Origin: Sciurus carolinensis
Lineage: Eukaryota > Chordata > Mammalia > Rodentia > Sciuridae
Assembly: GCF_902686445.1 (NCBI RefSeq)
Contig: NW_025920106.1
Location: 248,001 to 312,000 of the forward strand
Length of the DNA: 64,000 bases
Direction: 5' to 3'
This document shows, in pieces, positions 11,040-21,690 of the stretch. A model generated the notes under the pieces. The model saw only the letters and a program-made list of their open reading frames with translations. It had not been told where the DNA came from and searched no databases. Positions within the stretch are counted from its first letter, which is position 1; every line of letters begins with the position of its first letter. A program made the position numbers and the translations under genes.

Positions 11040-14000
11040 ATGTCAAAAACAAATATGAGTCAATTGACTGGGAATACAAATCATACAACAATAATAACCC
11101 TGAATGTTAATGGCCTGAATTCATCAATCAAAAGACACAGTCTGGCAGATTGGATTAAAAAGAAAAATCCAACAATATGCTGCCTGCAAGAGACTCATCT
11201 CATAGAAAGAGACACCCATAGACTAAAGGTGAAAGGATGGGGAAAAACATACCATGCACACGGACAGAGCAAAAAAGCTGGAGTATCCATCCTCATTTCA
11301 GATAATGTGGACTTCAAACCAAAACTAGTCAGAAGGGATAAAGAAGGACATTACATGCTGCTTAAGGAAAGCATAAATCAGCAAGACATAACAATCATAA
11401 ATATCTAGGCCCCAAACATTGGCTCAGCCACGTACGTCAAACAAATCCTTCTCAATTCCAGAAATCAAATAGACCACAACACAATAATACTAGGCGATTT
11501 TAACATACCTCTCTCACCACTGGATAGTTTGTCCAAAAAAAAATTGAATAAAGAAACTATAGATCTCAACAACACAATCAACAATTTAGACTTAACGGAC
11601 ATATATAGAATATACCATCCAACAAAGAAGGAATACACTTTCTTCTCAGCAGCACATGGATCCTTCTCTAAAATAGACCATATTTTATGCCACAAAGCTA
11701 CTGTTAGCAAATACAAGAAGATAGAGATACTACCTTGTACTCTATCAGATCATAATGGATTGAAATTAGAAATAAATGACAGAATAAAAAACAGAAACTT
11801 CTCCAATACCTGGAGATTAAATAATACCCTATTATATGATGAATGGATAACAGAAGACATCAGGAGGGAAATAAAAAAATTCTTATAAGTAAATGAGAAC
11901 AAAGACACACCATATCAAAATCTCTGGGACACTATGAAAGCAGTACTTAGAGGAAGATTTATTTCATGGGGCGCATTCTAAAAAAGAAGCACAAATCAAC
12001 AAATAAACTACTTAACACTACAGCTCAAAGTGCTTGAAAAAGAAGAGCAGACCAATACCAAAAGTAGTAGAAGACAGGAAATAGTTAAAATCGGAGCCGA
12101 AATCAACGAACTCGAAACAAAAGAAACAATTGGAAAAATTAACAAAATATATAGTTGGTTCTTTGAAAAAATAAACAAAATTGATAAACCCTTAGCCACA
12201 CTAACAAAGAGAAAGAGGGAGAAAACTCAAATTACTAAAATTCGGAATGAACAAGGAAACATTACAACAGACACGAGTGAAATACAAAACATAATTAGAA
12301 GCTATTTCGAAAATCTATACTCCAACAAAACAGAAAACCTCGAAGACATCAACAAATTTCTAGAGACATGAATTACCTAAACTGAACGAGGATGACATGC
12401 ACAACTTAAATAAACCAATTTCAAGCAGTGAAATAGAAGAGGTCATCAAAAGCCTACCGACAAAGAAAAGTCCAGGACCAGATGGGTTCTCAGCCGAGTT
12501 CTACAAAACCTTTAAAGAAGAGCTCATTCCAATACTCCTCAAACTATTCCATGAAACAGAAGAGGAGGGAACCCTCCCAAACTCGTTGTATGAAGCCAAT
12601 ATCACCCTGATACATAAACCAGACAGAGACACATCGAGGAAAGAAAATTTCAGACCAATATCCTTAATGAACATCGACGCAAAAATTCTCAACAAAATTT
12701 TAGCAAATCGCATACAAATATATATTAAAAAGATACTGCACCACGATCAAGTGGGTTTTATCCCAGGGATGCAAGGTTGGTTCAACATTCAGAAAACAAT
12801 AAATGCCATTCACCATATCAATAGACTTAAAGTTAAGAATCACAAGATTATTTCAGTAGATGCAGAAAAACCATTCAATAAAATACAGCATCCCTTCATG
12901 CTCAAAACACTAGAAAAAATTGGGGTAGTGGGAACATTCCTTAACATTATAAAGGCAATCTACGCTAAGCCCATGGCCAATATCATTCTAAATGGTGAAA
13001 AACTGAAAGCGTTCCCCCTAAAAACTGGAACAAGGCAGGGATGCCCTCTTTCACCGCTTCTATTCAACATCGTCCTTAAGACTCTAGCCAGAGCAATCAG
13101 ACAAACCAAAGAAATTAAAGGGATATGAATAGGAAAAGAAGAACTCAAACTATCCCTGTTCACTGATGACATGATTATATATTTAGAGGAACCTGGAAAT
13201 TCCACCAGAAAACTTTTAGAACTCATAAGTGAATTCAGTAAAGTAGCAGGTTACAAGATCAATTCTCATAAATCCAATGCATTTTTATACATAAGTGAAG
13301 AATCTTCAGAAAGAGAAATTAGGAAAACTACCCCATTCACAATAGCATCGAAGAAAATAAAATACTTGGGAATCAATCTCACAAAAGAGTTGAAAGACCT
13401 CTACAATGAGAACTACAGAACACTAAAGAAAGAAATTAAAGAAAACCTTAGAAGATGGAAAGATCTCCCATGTTCCTGGATAGGCAGAATTAATATTGTC
13501 AAAATGGCATACTACCTGAAGTGCTATACAGATCCAATGCAATTCCAATTAAAATCCCAATGATGTACCTTGCAGAAATAGAGCAAGCAATTATGAAATT
13601 CATCTGGAAGAATAAAAAACCTAGAATAGCTAAAGCAATCCTCAGTAATAAGAGCGAAGCAGGGGGTATTGCAATACCAGATCTTCAACTCTACTACAAA
13701 CCAATAGTAACCAAAATGGCATGGTATTGGTACCAAAATAGACAGGTAGATCAATGGTACAGAATAGAGGACATGGACACAAACCCAAATAAATACAATT
13801 TTCTCATACTACACAAAGGTTCCAACAATATGCAATGGAGAAAAGATAGCCTCTTCAACAAATGGTGCTGGGAAAACTTGAAAACCATATGCAATAGAAT
13901 TAAAATAAACCCCTATCTCTCACCCTACACAAAACTCAACTCAAAATGGATCAAGGACCTCGGAATCAGACCAGAGACCCTGCATCTTATAGAAGAAAAA

Positions 14001-15355
14001 GTAGGTCCAAATCTTCAACTTGTTGGCTTAGGATCAGACTTCCTTAACAGGACTCCCATAGCACAAGAAATAAAAGCAAGAATCAACACCTGGGATAGAT
14101 TCAAACTAAAAAGCTTTCTCTCAGCAAAGGAAACTATCAGAAATGTGAAGAGAGAGCCTACGGAATGGGAGAATATCTTTGCCAACCATACCTCAGATAG
14201 AGCGCTAATTTCCAGAATCTATAAAGAACTCAAAAAACTCTACATGAAGAATACAAATAATCCAATCAACAAATGGGCTAAGGAAATGAACAGACACTTC
14301 ACAGAAGAAGTTGTACAAGTAATCAACAGATATATGAAAAATTTTCAACATCCCTAGTAATAAGGGAAATGCAAATCGAAACTACCCTAAGATTTCATCT
14401 CACCCCAATTAGAATGGTGATTATCAAGAATACAAGCAACAATAGGTGTTGTCGACGATGTGGTGAAAAAGGAACACTCATACATTGCTGGTAGGGTTGC
14501 AAATTAGTGCAGCCACTCTGGAAAGCAGTGTGGAGTTTCCTCAGAAAGCTTGGAATGGAAACACCATTTGACCCAGCTATCCCACTCCTTGGCCTATACC
14601 CAAAGGACTTAAAATCAGTATACTACAGAGATACAGCCACATCAATGTTCATTGCTGCTCAATTCACCATAGCCAGATTGTGGAACCAACCTAGATGCCC
14701 TTCAGTTGATGAATGGATAAAGAAACTGTGGCATATATATACAATGGAATATTACTTTGTATCGCGTCCCCTCTGGCCGCAGAGAGAGACACGACAAATG
14801 TCTGAAGCTTTGGAAGTTTATTGTGCACAGTTCCTCTCCTATACTTCTCTTACTCCTAGCTTCCGCGCACTCCCAGCTTCCCTTCTCCCAGCTTCTTCCA
14901 GCTTCCGCGTGCTCCCAGCTTCCAGCTCAGCTCCAGCCTCCGCTGCTGCTTCTTCCGCTCCTCCCCTTCTTCCGTTTTTTCCCCCTACTCTCCCACCCAC
15001 CAGGCTTATATACACTTCAACCAATCAGGGGAGAGTACACGAGATAAACGCGGACAGTTGCAAGCATAGGATGGGTACACGAGGGGGGCATGCTCCAGTC
15101 ACATCGTCAACCAGCCAATCATTGGAATTCGCTGGTTGTTCACCGTATAGCTGGCCGCCCTTGGCTCAGCGTCAGGCACCATCTTGACCATGCCCAAGGC
15201 TGGGGGTCCTGGGAACCCCCACAACTTTGCAATGAAGAATGATAAAATTATGGCATTTGTAGGCAAATGGACGAAATTGGAGAATAGCATGCTAAGTGAG
15301 ATAAGCCAATCTCAAAAAAACTAAAGGACGAATGATCTCGCTGATAAGTGGATGA
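11040..15355 (+). pseudogene. L1 ORF2 (endonuclease-reverse transcriptase), multiply disrupted
   Basis: ORF2 supplies the apurinic-type endonuclease and reverse transcriptase for target-primed retrotransposition. Endonuclease landmarks are visible: TLNVNGLNS at the start, CCLQETH, ILGDFNIPLS and LSDHNGLKLE near the end of the domain. The RT region (12397-13160) shows [10 protein letters not shown], a DAEKPF block and the active-site block [10 protein letters not shown] (TDD where most L1s have ADD). The C-terminal region runs 13521-14357 and onward. A TAG at 11406 stands where the conserved Tyr of YAPN should be; more stops occur near 11886, 11980, 12369 and 13126. A solo LTR splits the C-terminal codons at 14760. 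Confidence 0.9.
14760..15223 (-). repeat. Solo IAP-like ERV2 LTR in L1-A ORF2
   Basis: The insertion is bounded by a 6-bp direct repeat ACTTTG at 14754-14759 and 15224-15229, the target-site length of class II ERVs. The sequence resembles the solo LTR at 48784-49277 along its full length. On the minus strand it starts TGTGGGGGTTCC and carries AAGATGG near its start (15175-15186), a TATATAAG box and an AATAAA-type signal (TTTATT on + at about 14816). Removing it restores continuity of the L1 sequence. Internal retroviral genes are absent, consistent with LTR-LTR recombination. Confidence 0.88.
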
Positions 15356-15645
15356 GGACATATAATGGGTGGTGGGAGGGGTTAGCATTAGGTTTAGGGT
15401 TAGTTTTAGAGTTAGGGATAAGGAGAGCGGTAAGAATGAAGGAAAGAAGGACTGTATAGAGGGAAAAGAGGGAAAAGAGGGAAAAGAGGGGTGGGAGGGG
15501 TGGGGGGAAGGGAAAAAAATAAACATCATTGCCCTATGTAAACGTATGATTACACAAATGGTATGCCTTGACTCTATGTACAAATAGAGAAAGAACATGT
15601 ATCCCATTTGTATACAATAAATAAATAAATAAATAAATAGAAATA
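15356..15645 (+). repeat. L1-A 3' UTR with telomere-like motifs and AAAT tail
   Basis: Downstream of the ORF2 stop the strand is G-rich. 15379-15420 contains several TTAGG/TTTAGGG-type repeats, followed by GGGAAAAGAGGGAAAAGAGGG runs and ending in an (AAAT)n tail at 15618-15645. The same telomere-like block occurs in the 3' UTRs of L1-B and L1-C. Confidence 0.8.
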
Positions 15646-16106
15646 TTGAATAAAAGGAAAATGAAAGCAGTGATAAAAAATAAAAGGGATACAGAAAACT
15701 AAAAAGAAAATGATAAAAGTCTAACCATCACAATTATATTAAATAAAATGTAAATTGTTTAAATACCAATAAAACATTATCCAATTAGGGCTTTAAAGAA
15801 CCTGACAAAATTCAGTCCAAAGAAAATCATTATGATATAGGTAGTTAATAAAAAAGATTATACCACACAAATACACATACTTAAACACAAAAATATGATT
15901 GAGTTAATATTTTTTACCAGATAAAGCAGATTCAAGAAAAATAATAAGGGATAAAGAAGGATTGTCAAGCTAAAGGGGTCAATTTGTCACTTCTGAAATG
16001 GTAGAGAGAGGGCTATTATAAATACACCCCTTCATAAAAACAAGAAAAACATTAACAAAGATGATCAAAATCAACTTCTTAACCAACCCTAGAAATTAAC
16101 CAAATA
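15646..16106. other. AT-rich spacer, nothing recognised
   Basis: A short stretch between the L1-A tail and the ID SINE. No coding frame and no repeat that I can name. Confidence 0.5.
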
Positions 16107-16198
16107 GGGCCTGGGGTTGTAGCTCATTGATAAAGCACCTTCCTAGCACATGAGAGTCAATGGGTTCAGTTCTCAGCACTGCATATAAATAAATAAAT
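16107..16198 (+). repeat. ID-type tRNA-derived SINE
   Basis: The element begins GGGCCTGGGGTTGTAGCTC, has an A-box-like TAGCTCATTGATAAAGC, a B-box-like GGGTTCAGTTCTC near 16160, the terminal CAGCACTGCAT and an (AAAT)-type tail. This matches the rodent ID family, derived from a tRNA and transcribed by RNA polymerase III; the exact form resembles the version common in squirrels. It supports the host assignment. Confidence 0.85.
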
Positions 16199-16346
16199 AT
16201 CCATTGTTAACTAAAATATATTTAAAAACGCAGTCCAACAACTGTGAGATCAGTAGCAGATAGGGATGGGGATCAGGGATGTAAGAGAGGACTTTTCAGG
16301 ACAGTGAAATCACATTGTAAGACACTAATGGTGTACACATTATTCA

Positions 16347-16631
16347 TTATTTGTCCAAACTCAGAGAAAGTACAAGAGAAGAGGGAAACCTGTAAACTAT
16401 AAAGTTTACAGCTGCTGTAATGCCAAAATCTCTCTTGTCACTTGATAGTAGTACTGGCAGTTCTGTGTCTGTAACAGAGACTGGGACTGGTAGGAAGGTA
16501 GGAACACACATTAAGACTGCCAGCAGGAACCTAGAAGCATTCCAACATTGAGAGAGATAGCACAAATCTGAAGTACAATTGAGAGAAGCAGTTGTTTCAT
16601 TAGTTAGCAGAAACATAAAAGGGGGAAACAC
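16347..16631 (-). pseudogene. env: ERV2 Env remnant around the SU-TM cleavage site
   Basis: The minus frame encodes a Cys-containing segment of SU with potential N-glycosylation sites (LNCTSD, CWNASR), then a dibasic stretch DKRDFGITAA resembling a proprotein cleavage site followed by the beginning of a fusion peptide. The sequence then diverges. Env is class I fusion glycoprotein in this family; here only a small central piece survives, with no TM ectodomain or membrane anchor. Confidence 0.65.
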
Positions 16632-16675
16632 ACAAACTGGGGTAGGTGGAAAGGTACATAATTGAACTGTTCCTC

Positions 16676-17441
16676 CTAAGAGACTAAAAAGAGGTTGTAA
16701 GTTAGTTCAAGGGGGGAAAGGCTATGAGCATCATGGTCATCAGGAGTATGTTCAACATCTTCATTTTGTTGGTCTGAGTTACTTGTTGGTAGCATTTGCA
16801 CTGGTCGAGTTAGTCTCTCAGGAACCCAGATAGGCAATGTTTTATCCTGTGGAAACACACAAACCAAGCTGTGGCTCCAGTAAAGCACCGGGTCCGGGCT
16901 GTTCCATTGTCCTGTAAAAACATCCTTCCATTTTACCGTCGCTCTATCATGTTGTTTATGATTGCCATGTCTCTCAGTGGCAGAGCGACCCTCATTATCC
17001 AGAGTTAAAAAATTTAAAATAAAGAGGCAAAGAGAAAGTTTATCTTTAGGGGACCTGAAGTTCTCCCCTATTCCCCCTTTTTGTTTATAAAGAGTATTTT
17101 TGAGGGTGAGTTGTGCACATTCAACAATACCTTGTCCTTGTAGGTTATAAGGTATACCTGTGGTTAGAGTTATTTCAAATTTAGTGAGAAATTGCTTAAA
17201 AGAGGTTGAAGTATAAGCAGGGACATTGTCCATTTTAAGTTGTTTAGAAAGTTCCCAGGCTGTGAAAGCCTGGAGACAGTGGGAAATGACATCTTTGACT
17301 TTTTCTCTGCTGTGTAGTGACACAAAGATGATACCTGAACATGTGTCTACAGATACATGTACATATTTAAGGTTACCAAATTCAGGAATGTGAGTAACAT
17401 CCATTTGCCACAGATGATTAGGTAACAGTCATTTAGGATTA
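16676..17441 (-). pseudogene. pol: ERV2 integrase catalytic and C-terminal domains
   Basis: The frame encodes the integrase catalytic core with the three acidic residues in recognisable contexts: Asp in QMDVTHIP, Asp in KMDNVPAYTS and Glu in QGIVECAQ, followed by KQKGG and a C-terminal WVPERLTRP block. Integrase joins viral DNA ends to host DNA. The upstream zinc-binding domain lies in the preceding frame and is separated by a stop near 17429, so the protein is broken although the DDE residues remain. Confidence 0.88.
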
Positions 17442-18256
17442 ACTCCTATAGAAGGTGGATGATGGAGGACTGTACACTGGCCACAAGATTTAATAATAGC
17501 ATGTGCAGTTTCTTTAGTAATGGGAAACTTCAGTTTTAATATTGTAGAATTAACATGGAATTGTTGTTGATAATTTTTTGCTGCCTCAAACACAGAAAAA
17601 ATGTGGGGATCCTTAGTTGCTATGTCTGCTACATTATTCCCTAGAGCTAAAGGTCCAGGTAAATTGGTATTAGCTCTGATATGTCCAATAAAGAAAGAAT
17701 TATAACAATCCCAAATCATTTGTTGTAAAGTCCATAAGGGATGAAAAATAGTAGAGTTTGAGGCAATAAGCCCTGCACATTCTAAGTTACTGAGAGCTTG
17801 AACTACATATAAACTATCTGAGTAAACATTGAATGGAGTATTAGGGAACATTTTAAAAACTTCAAGAACTATTAAGAGTTCTGTTTGCTGAGAAGAAGAG
17901 TTAGGGAAAAGGAATATTTGGACTTTATCTTGATAACAAATAGCTCCAGTCCCTGTTTTGGATCCATCAGTGAAAATCACATGAGCCTTAGGAATAGGTT
18001 GTTGTCTGGTAACTCTTGGGAATATTACAGAATTATTACTACAAAATTGTATGTAAGGATGTTTAGGATAGTGAATATCAAAGTTAGCTTGAGTGGAGCA
18101 TCTAACAACAGTCCAAGAATCCATGAAATTACATAACCAAGAATGTTGATGCTTATCATAAGGAATAATGATAGTAGCTGGATGAATTCCAAACACTGTG
18201 ATAGATGATTTAAGGGCCTTTAAGATTCTTTTATGTCTATAATTATTGTAGGCCAA
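17429..18256 (-). pseudogene. pol: ERV2 pol: RT connection, RNase H and integrase N-terminus
   Basis: The RNase H acidic residues are visible in VIFTDGSKTGTG, QQTELL and VYSDSLYVVQAL, with a later GNNVAD. The end of the frame has the His/Cys pattern of the integrase zinc domain (FHVN, TAHAIIKSCGQC), although the usual first His context is altered. The frame stops at 17429, immediately before the integrase core. The upstream end joins RT sequence from which the catalytic core has been lost. Confidence 0.85.
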
Positions 18257-18640
18257 TATTTTGTAAAGCAGTAAGGACTGGAAGCCCTAACTGAGTTGGC
18301 CCCATAGATTGCATAGTAGCATTAATAACTCTTAAGTTACGAAGGAGCCTCCATTTTCCTGATTTCTTTTATATGACAAAAATAGGGGTATTCCAAGGAG
18401 AAGTTGAAGGTCTAATATGATTTGCTTCTAATTGTTGTTGTACCAGTTCTTGGGCCCCTTTAAGTTTTTCAAATGTCAGGGGCCACTGAGAGACCCACAC
18501 TGGTGCATTGGATTTCCAAGTTATTTTTACATACTTTTGTTTAGTGGCCCCAAAGAAAAACCCAAGCCTTGGCGACCTTGATTGCCCTTAACACTATTTG
18601 GCTGGGTATTTCCCTGGCCATAGCGGCCAAGCCCCTTGTC
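18257..18640 (-). pseudogene. pol: ERV2 reverse transcriptase N-terminal remnant
   Basis: The minus strand shows the typical start of RT (a WKS...VW..QWPL block, [18 protein letters not shown], then a stop, then [12 protein letters not shown]) and a motif A-like [11 protein letters not shown] near 18250. Sequence then jumps directly to the thumb/connection region, so the fingers-palm core including the YxDD motif is deleted. A stop follows the FVI segment. Confidence 0.75.
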
Positions 18641-19234
18641 TCATTTATGACCTTGTTTTACCATTAAATTTTGAGCCTTTTGGCTATAATGGCCTTCTGT
18701 AGTGAGTACTAAATCCATTTGCATGAGAATATCTCTGCCCCATAAATTAACAGGTAAATGGTCTAAGACATAAGGTTGAAATGTTCCCTGTTGGCCCTCA
18801 TCATTTTTCCATGTCAATACAGAACTACTCCTTTGTGGGCTAGTAGCTACAATCAATCCCCTCAGGGTTTGTTCTGCTACTTGTAGAGGCCATACTTTTG
18901 GCCAATCTTTTAAGGTAATAATGCTAGTATCAGCTCCTGTATCTAGGATTCCCAAAAATTCTCTATTATTAATCTTTATTTTAAGCATTGGCCTATTTTT
19001 TAAGTCCATGGTAAGACAGGCAAAATCAACTCCAGAAGATCCCAAACCTGCAGTTCCCCTGGCTGCTGTGGTTGATGGAAAATTATTATGAAGGCTGGGA
19101 ATAATCAAAAGCTGGGCTATGCGGTCCCCAGGTGATATGGAGATAATTTCTTGAGGAGAATGGTCAAGAACCTTAATTTCTCCTGTAAAATCAGAGTCAA
19201 TAACTCCAGGGATAACTAAGTCCCCTGAATGCAC
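18641..19234 (-). pseudogene. pro: ERV2 dUTPase-protease (Pro) region
   Basis: The 197-codon frame shows trimeric-dUTPase motifs in order: VIDSDFTGEI, GDRIAQLL and a Gly-rich RGTAGLGSSG end. The retroviral aspartic protease follows, with ILDTGADTSII and NLWGRDIL flap/end motifs. dUTPase limits uracil incorporation; the protease matures Gag and Pol. The N-terminal half of the dUTPase continues upstream in another frame (EILLGRSS at about 19240), so a frame break separates it. The active-site DTGA is intact. It ends in a Gly/Gln/Lys-rich tail near 18641. Confidence 0.87.
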
Positions 19235-19619
19235 TAGAGCTCCTACCTAATAAAATTTCAACAGTATCAGGAGGTAAGGGACCTTTTAGGTTTGTAGGGA
19301 TGTTAAAAATTTTGGGCTATTTTAGTTTCAAGAGGAATTCCATTGGCCCGGAGCAAATCCTTTAAGGGAAATTCCATGCGCATTCGTGACACTTCAGTGC
19401 TCATATTTCTCTATTAAATGAACAGAATGCAAAGCACTTTAACTAGCAAAACAAAAGCGAAAGCACTTACAAACACTCAATCTCCGTCGCTTATTCCGCG
19501 AACTAACTCCATCGCTTATTCTGCGAACTTTAACTCCGTCACTTATTCCGCGAACTTTAACCTGGCCACCTGTACTTTACTTACCCTGTATTTACCTGAT
19601 CAGTTCCTTCTTTTTAACT
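19235..19619 (-). pseudogene. gag: ERV2 leader with short gag-start remnant
   Basis: Between the primer-binding site and the dUTPase lies a leader with three imperfect copies of a 27-29 bp motif (TTCGCGGAATAAG type, minus strand, 19485-19560). A short frame follows, beginning MSTEVSRMRMEFPLKDLLRA near 19400, that could be the Gag N-terminus. It ends after about 30 codons and is followed by dUTPase sequence, so nearly all of gag is deleted. Confidence 0.55.
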
Positions 19620-19620
19620 C

Positions 19621-19642
19621 GAGTTCCCAGTTTTCGGCACCA
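19621..19642 (-). promoter_or_regulatory. Primer-binding site, tRNA-Phe-like
   Basis: Minus strand TGGTGCCGAAAACTGGGAAC resembles the complement of the 3' end of tRNA-Phe, the primer class used by IAP elements (established). It lies four bases from the LTR end. About three positions differ from the tRNA. Confidence 0.75.
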
Positions 19643-19646
19643 CATA

Positions 19647-19961
19647 TGATCGCCCACCACCCACGGGGACAATCACAACTCGTACACTCTTCTTGATCAC
19701 AGGAACCAAAAGCTGTTTTTTCCTCAAGTCTCAGACTTATATTGAGAGCATCAGTCTATCAGAGAGTAGACTACCAGGAAAGTCAGCCTATCAAGGAACA
19801 GTGTCCAGGCAGATACCAGGATCGCCTCATGTACAACAGCCAACCAGAGTTACTTCCTAAAACCTGTTAATGAGTGCAACTATGTCTGGCAAGCTGCAAG
19901 GTGCCATCTTAGAGATCAGGCCAGGGTGCAGCTCTGGGGCCCTCAGAGCCCGCCCCTGACA
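19647..19961 (-). repeat. 5' LTR of the ERV2 element (315 bp)
   Basis: On the minus strand it begins TGTCAGGGGCGGG at 19961 and ends GGGCGATCA at 19647, with TG...CA ends. An AAGATGGCACC motif lies close to its start (19899-19910). The size is close to IAP LTRs. It directly abuts ERV1 sequence at 19962; a target duplication cannot be checked because the 3' LTR is missing. Confidence 0.8.
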
Positions 19962-21690
19962 GTTAGCAAGGTTTGCTATTGGGTCAGTCCCCCTGGCCTT
20001 CACAGATAAGAGACAAAAATTCTTTGCCACATTCAGGAGGGGCTGGGGGCAGTTTGGGGAAGTCTGTGTTTATACATTCTTTACTACTTTTATGAGAGGG
20101 GCTGAGGGCAGTTTGGGGAAGCTTGTGTTTATACAGGTGCAGGCTCCCTCTATCTTTCAGTTCCTTCTTCAGACTCCCCCTCCCTACTGCCCTGAGGGGT
20201 ATCCAGAGTGATCAGTAGACAAATGGAACTGAGGAAAAGTGCCAATAACCTTTGCCTCCATATGGGTCATACAGTGCACGACACTCCCACACATCCACTC
20301 ACTCCTGGATGTTCCCCTTCCCTTGCCTGTCAGATATTAGGAATTCAGACAGAAGGATTAAGGCCTGGGATGATTAGTATAAAAATGTCCAGGTTCCCTT
20401 TGTTCACATAGTTAGCCTTCACTAGTCTAGATATCTAGAATTTCCCCATTACTGTTCCTGTGCTTAAATGTCCTCAAAGTGTTCACTTTAAGCTGCAAGA
20501 GGGAAGAATTTAAAAACCCCTCCCATAAGACCCTCCAAGCAAAGGGCCTTATACACCTATCAACCAACAGATGTCCCCTCACCCACCGGAGATTCCTTTA
20601 GTCTACAAGGCAAAAAGATAGGCAAAAGGCACACTTTTTACTTTTGTCAACATTTTTCAGAATTACAAGTTTATAGTGGCAGGAGGAAAGCAGTAATGCC
20701 CTTAAGTCTGAATCCTCCCAGGGTCTCTAGCACAGGGCAAACTAGGACCCTAGCACTTTGCCGAAGAAGGCCAGAAATAACTTTGGCAAAGCCAGCTAGT
20801 GAGAGAAGGGTTTTTCTGGACCATAGGGAAGCTCAAAGTTAGGGAGACAACCCTAATAACTCAGAAGGGAGCTTCTCTCTCAACAGTATTGCCAGGTTCA
20901 CCACTAGCCTGCATACTACTAAATTACAAATGATCAAGAAAAGTGCCTTTCATATGTTACCATGCTTGACATCAATAATCTCTACCATGAGAGGAGAAAG
21001 CCTTGAGGAATCACCTACTAAGGGAGGAAAATCGAGGGGACCCTCCCAACTGAAGACAGACAAAAATAAATTTAAGGAGGCTTTTGGAAGATCCTAATAA
21101 ACATTGAGATGTTTCAAAACTTATGCCAGGTATTTGACTTCTCCTGGAGAATTATGCTATTAACCATCTAGAGCACAGGGAGTTCCCAGAAACCATATTA
21201 ACTGGGATTCAGAAACCATCCTAACTGGAATTCAAATAATGTGTAGGATGTCTGGAAAAATATTATGCAGCCTTCAGGAAAGTCCTGCTATTTTCATGGA
21301 GAGATTTAGGAAAGCAATAAGAAGACACACCACTCTGAATCCTGAATTCAGAAAGGGCCACCTACTTTTAAAGTACAGATTTATATTTAGTCAGCCCCAA
21401 AAATTTAGAGGAAATTACAAAAATTGGCATGTGTCCCTGATCAATCCTTAGATGATCTTCTCCAGCTTGTACCTTCCATTTTAAATAGAGATCAAAAAGA
21501 AAGTAAAAGAAACATAAAGACAAGAAAAAGGACTTATTAAAGATCATTCAGAATGACAGAAACTTTTAATGCCTTGCAATACCCCATGCAATTTGCCCAT
21601 TTTAGGAGTTAAAAAACAAACTGCCTAGTCCAAAACCTTAGAAAAATGAAGCCACAAAGCAACCCTTAGGAAATGCAAAAATAAACCAAA
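19962..21690 (+). mobile_element. Class I ERV leader and gag fragment, plus strand
   Basis: This stretch is homologous, in inverted orientation, to 38140-39990 (for instance 20208-20411 against 39371-39574, whose translations align over their whole length). It belongs to the same ERV1 family as the element in the tandem array. The 5' LTR is not present; ERV2 sequence lies at the left edge and L1-D begins at the right edge. The leader part has two similar GAGGGGCTG.GGGCAGTTTGGGGAAG blocks (20035-20060 and 20094-20120). Confidence 0.7.
21239..21560 (+). pseudogene. gag: ERV1 Gag capsid C-terminal fragment
   Basis: The frame contains LQESPAIFMERFRKAIRRHT, matching the major-homology-type region near the end of gammaretroviral capsid (pattern ESP..F.ERF..A.R), followed by a stop at 21449 and then DDLLQLVPSILNRDQKE, the Lys/Glu-rich stretch that normally follows. 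A broken fragment; capsid N-terminal and nucleocapsid parts are not preserved as open frames. Confidence 0.65.

Larger units (their letters stand above)
8790..15645 (+). mobile_element. Nearly full-length L1 retrotransposon (L1-A), inactivated
   Basis: In order: a GC-rich 5' UTR with tandem monomers (8790-9960), ORF1 in three broken pieces (9968-11009), ORF2 (11040-15355), a G-rich 3' UTR with telomere-like motifs (15356-15615) and an (AAAT)n tail at 15618-15645. A solo LTR sits in ORF2 at 14760-15223. ORF1 carries at least two frame breaks, and ORF2 has a TAG within the endonuclease domain plus further stops, so the copy cannot be autonomous. It is close in sequence to L1-B on the opposite strand and shares two inactivating changes with it. 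Confidence 0.9.
16230..19961 (-). mobile_element. Class II (IAP/betaretrovirus-like) ERV, minus strand, 3'-truncated
   Basis: Read on the minus strand: LTR (19961-19647), primer-binding site, leader with a gag start remnant, dUTPase-protease, pol with RNase H and integrase, and a short env remnant. A dUTPase fused upstream of the protease and the LTR type put it in ERV2. Gag is almost wholly deleted, the core of the reverse transcriptase is missing, and no 3' LTR is visible before 16230. Not capable of replication. Confidence 0.85.

Noticed and set aside
14507..15187. A 226-codon plus-strand frame
   Set aside because: It is a chimera of the L1 ORF2 end and the antisense of a solo LTR; the Ser/Pro/Ala-rich tail is LTR sequence, not a protein.
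15248..15607. Low-complexity frames in the L1-A 3' UTR (Phe/Pro/Ser-rich and Lys/Gly/Glu-rich)
   Set aside because: They are translations of G-rich purine repeats on both strands, with no coding support.
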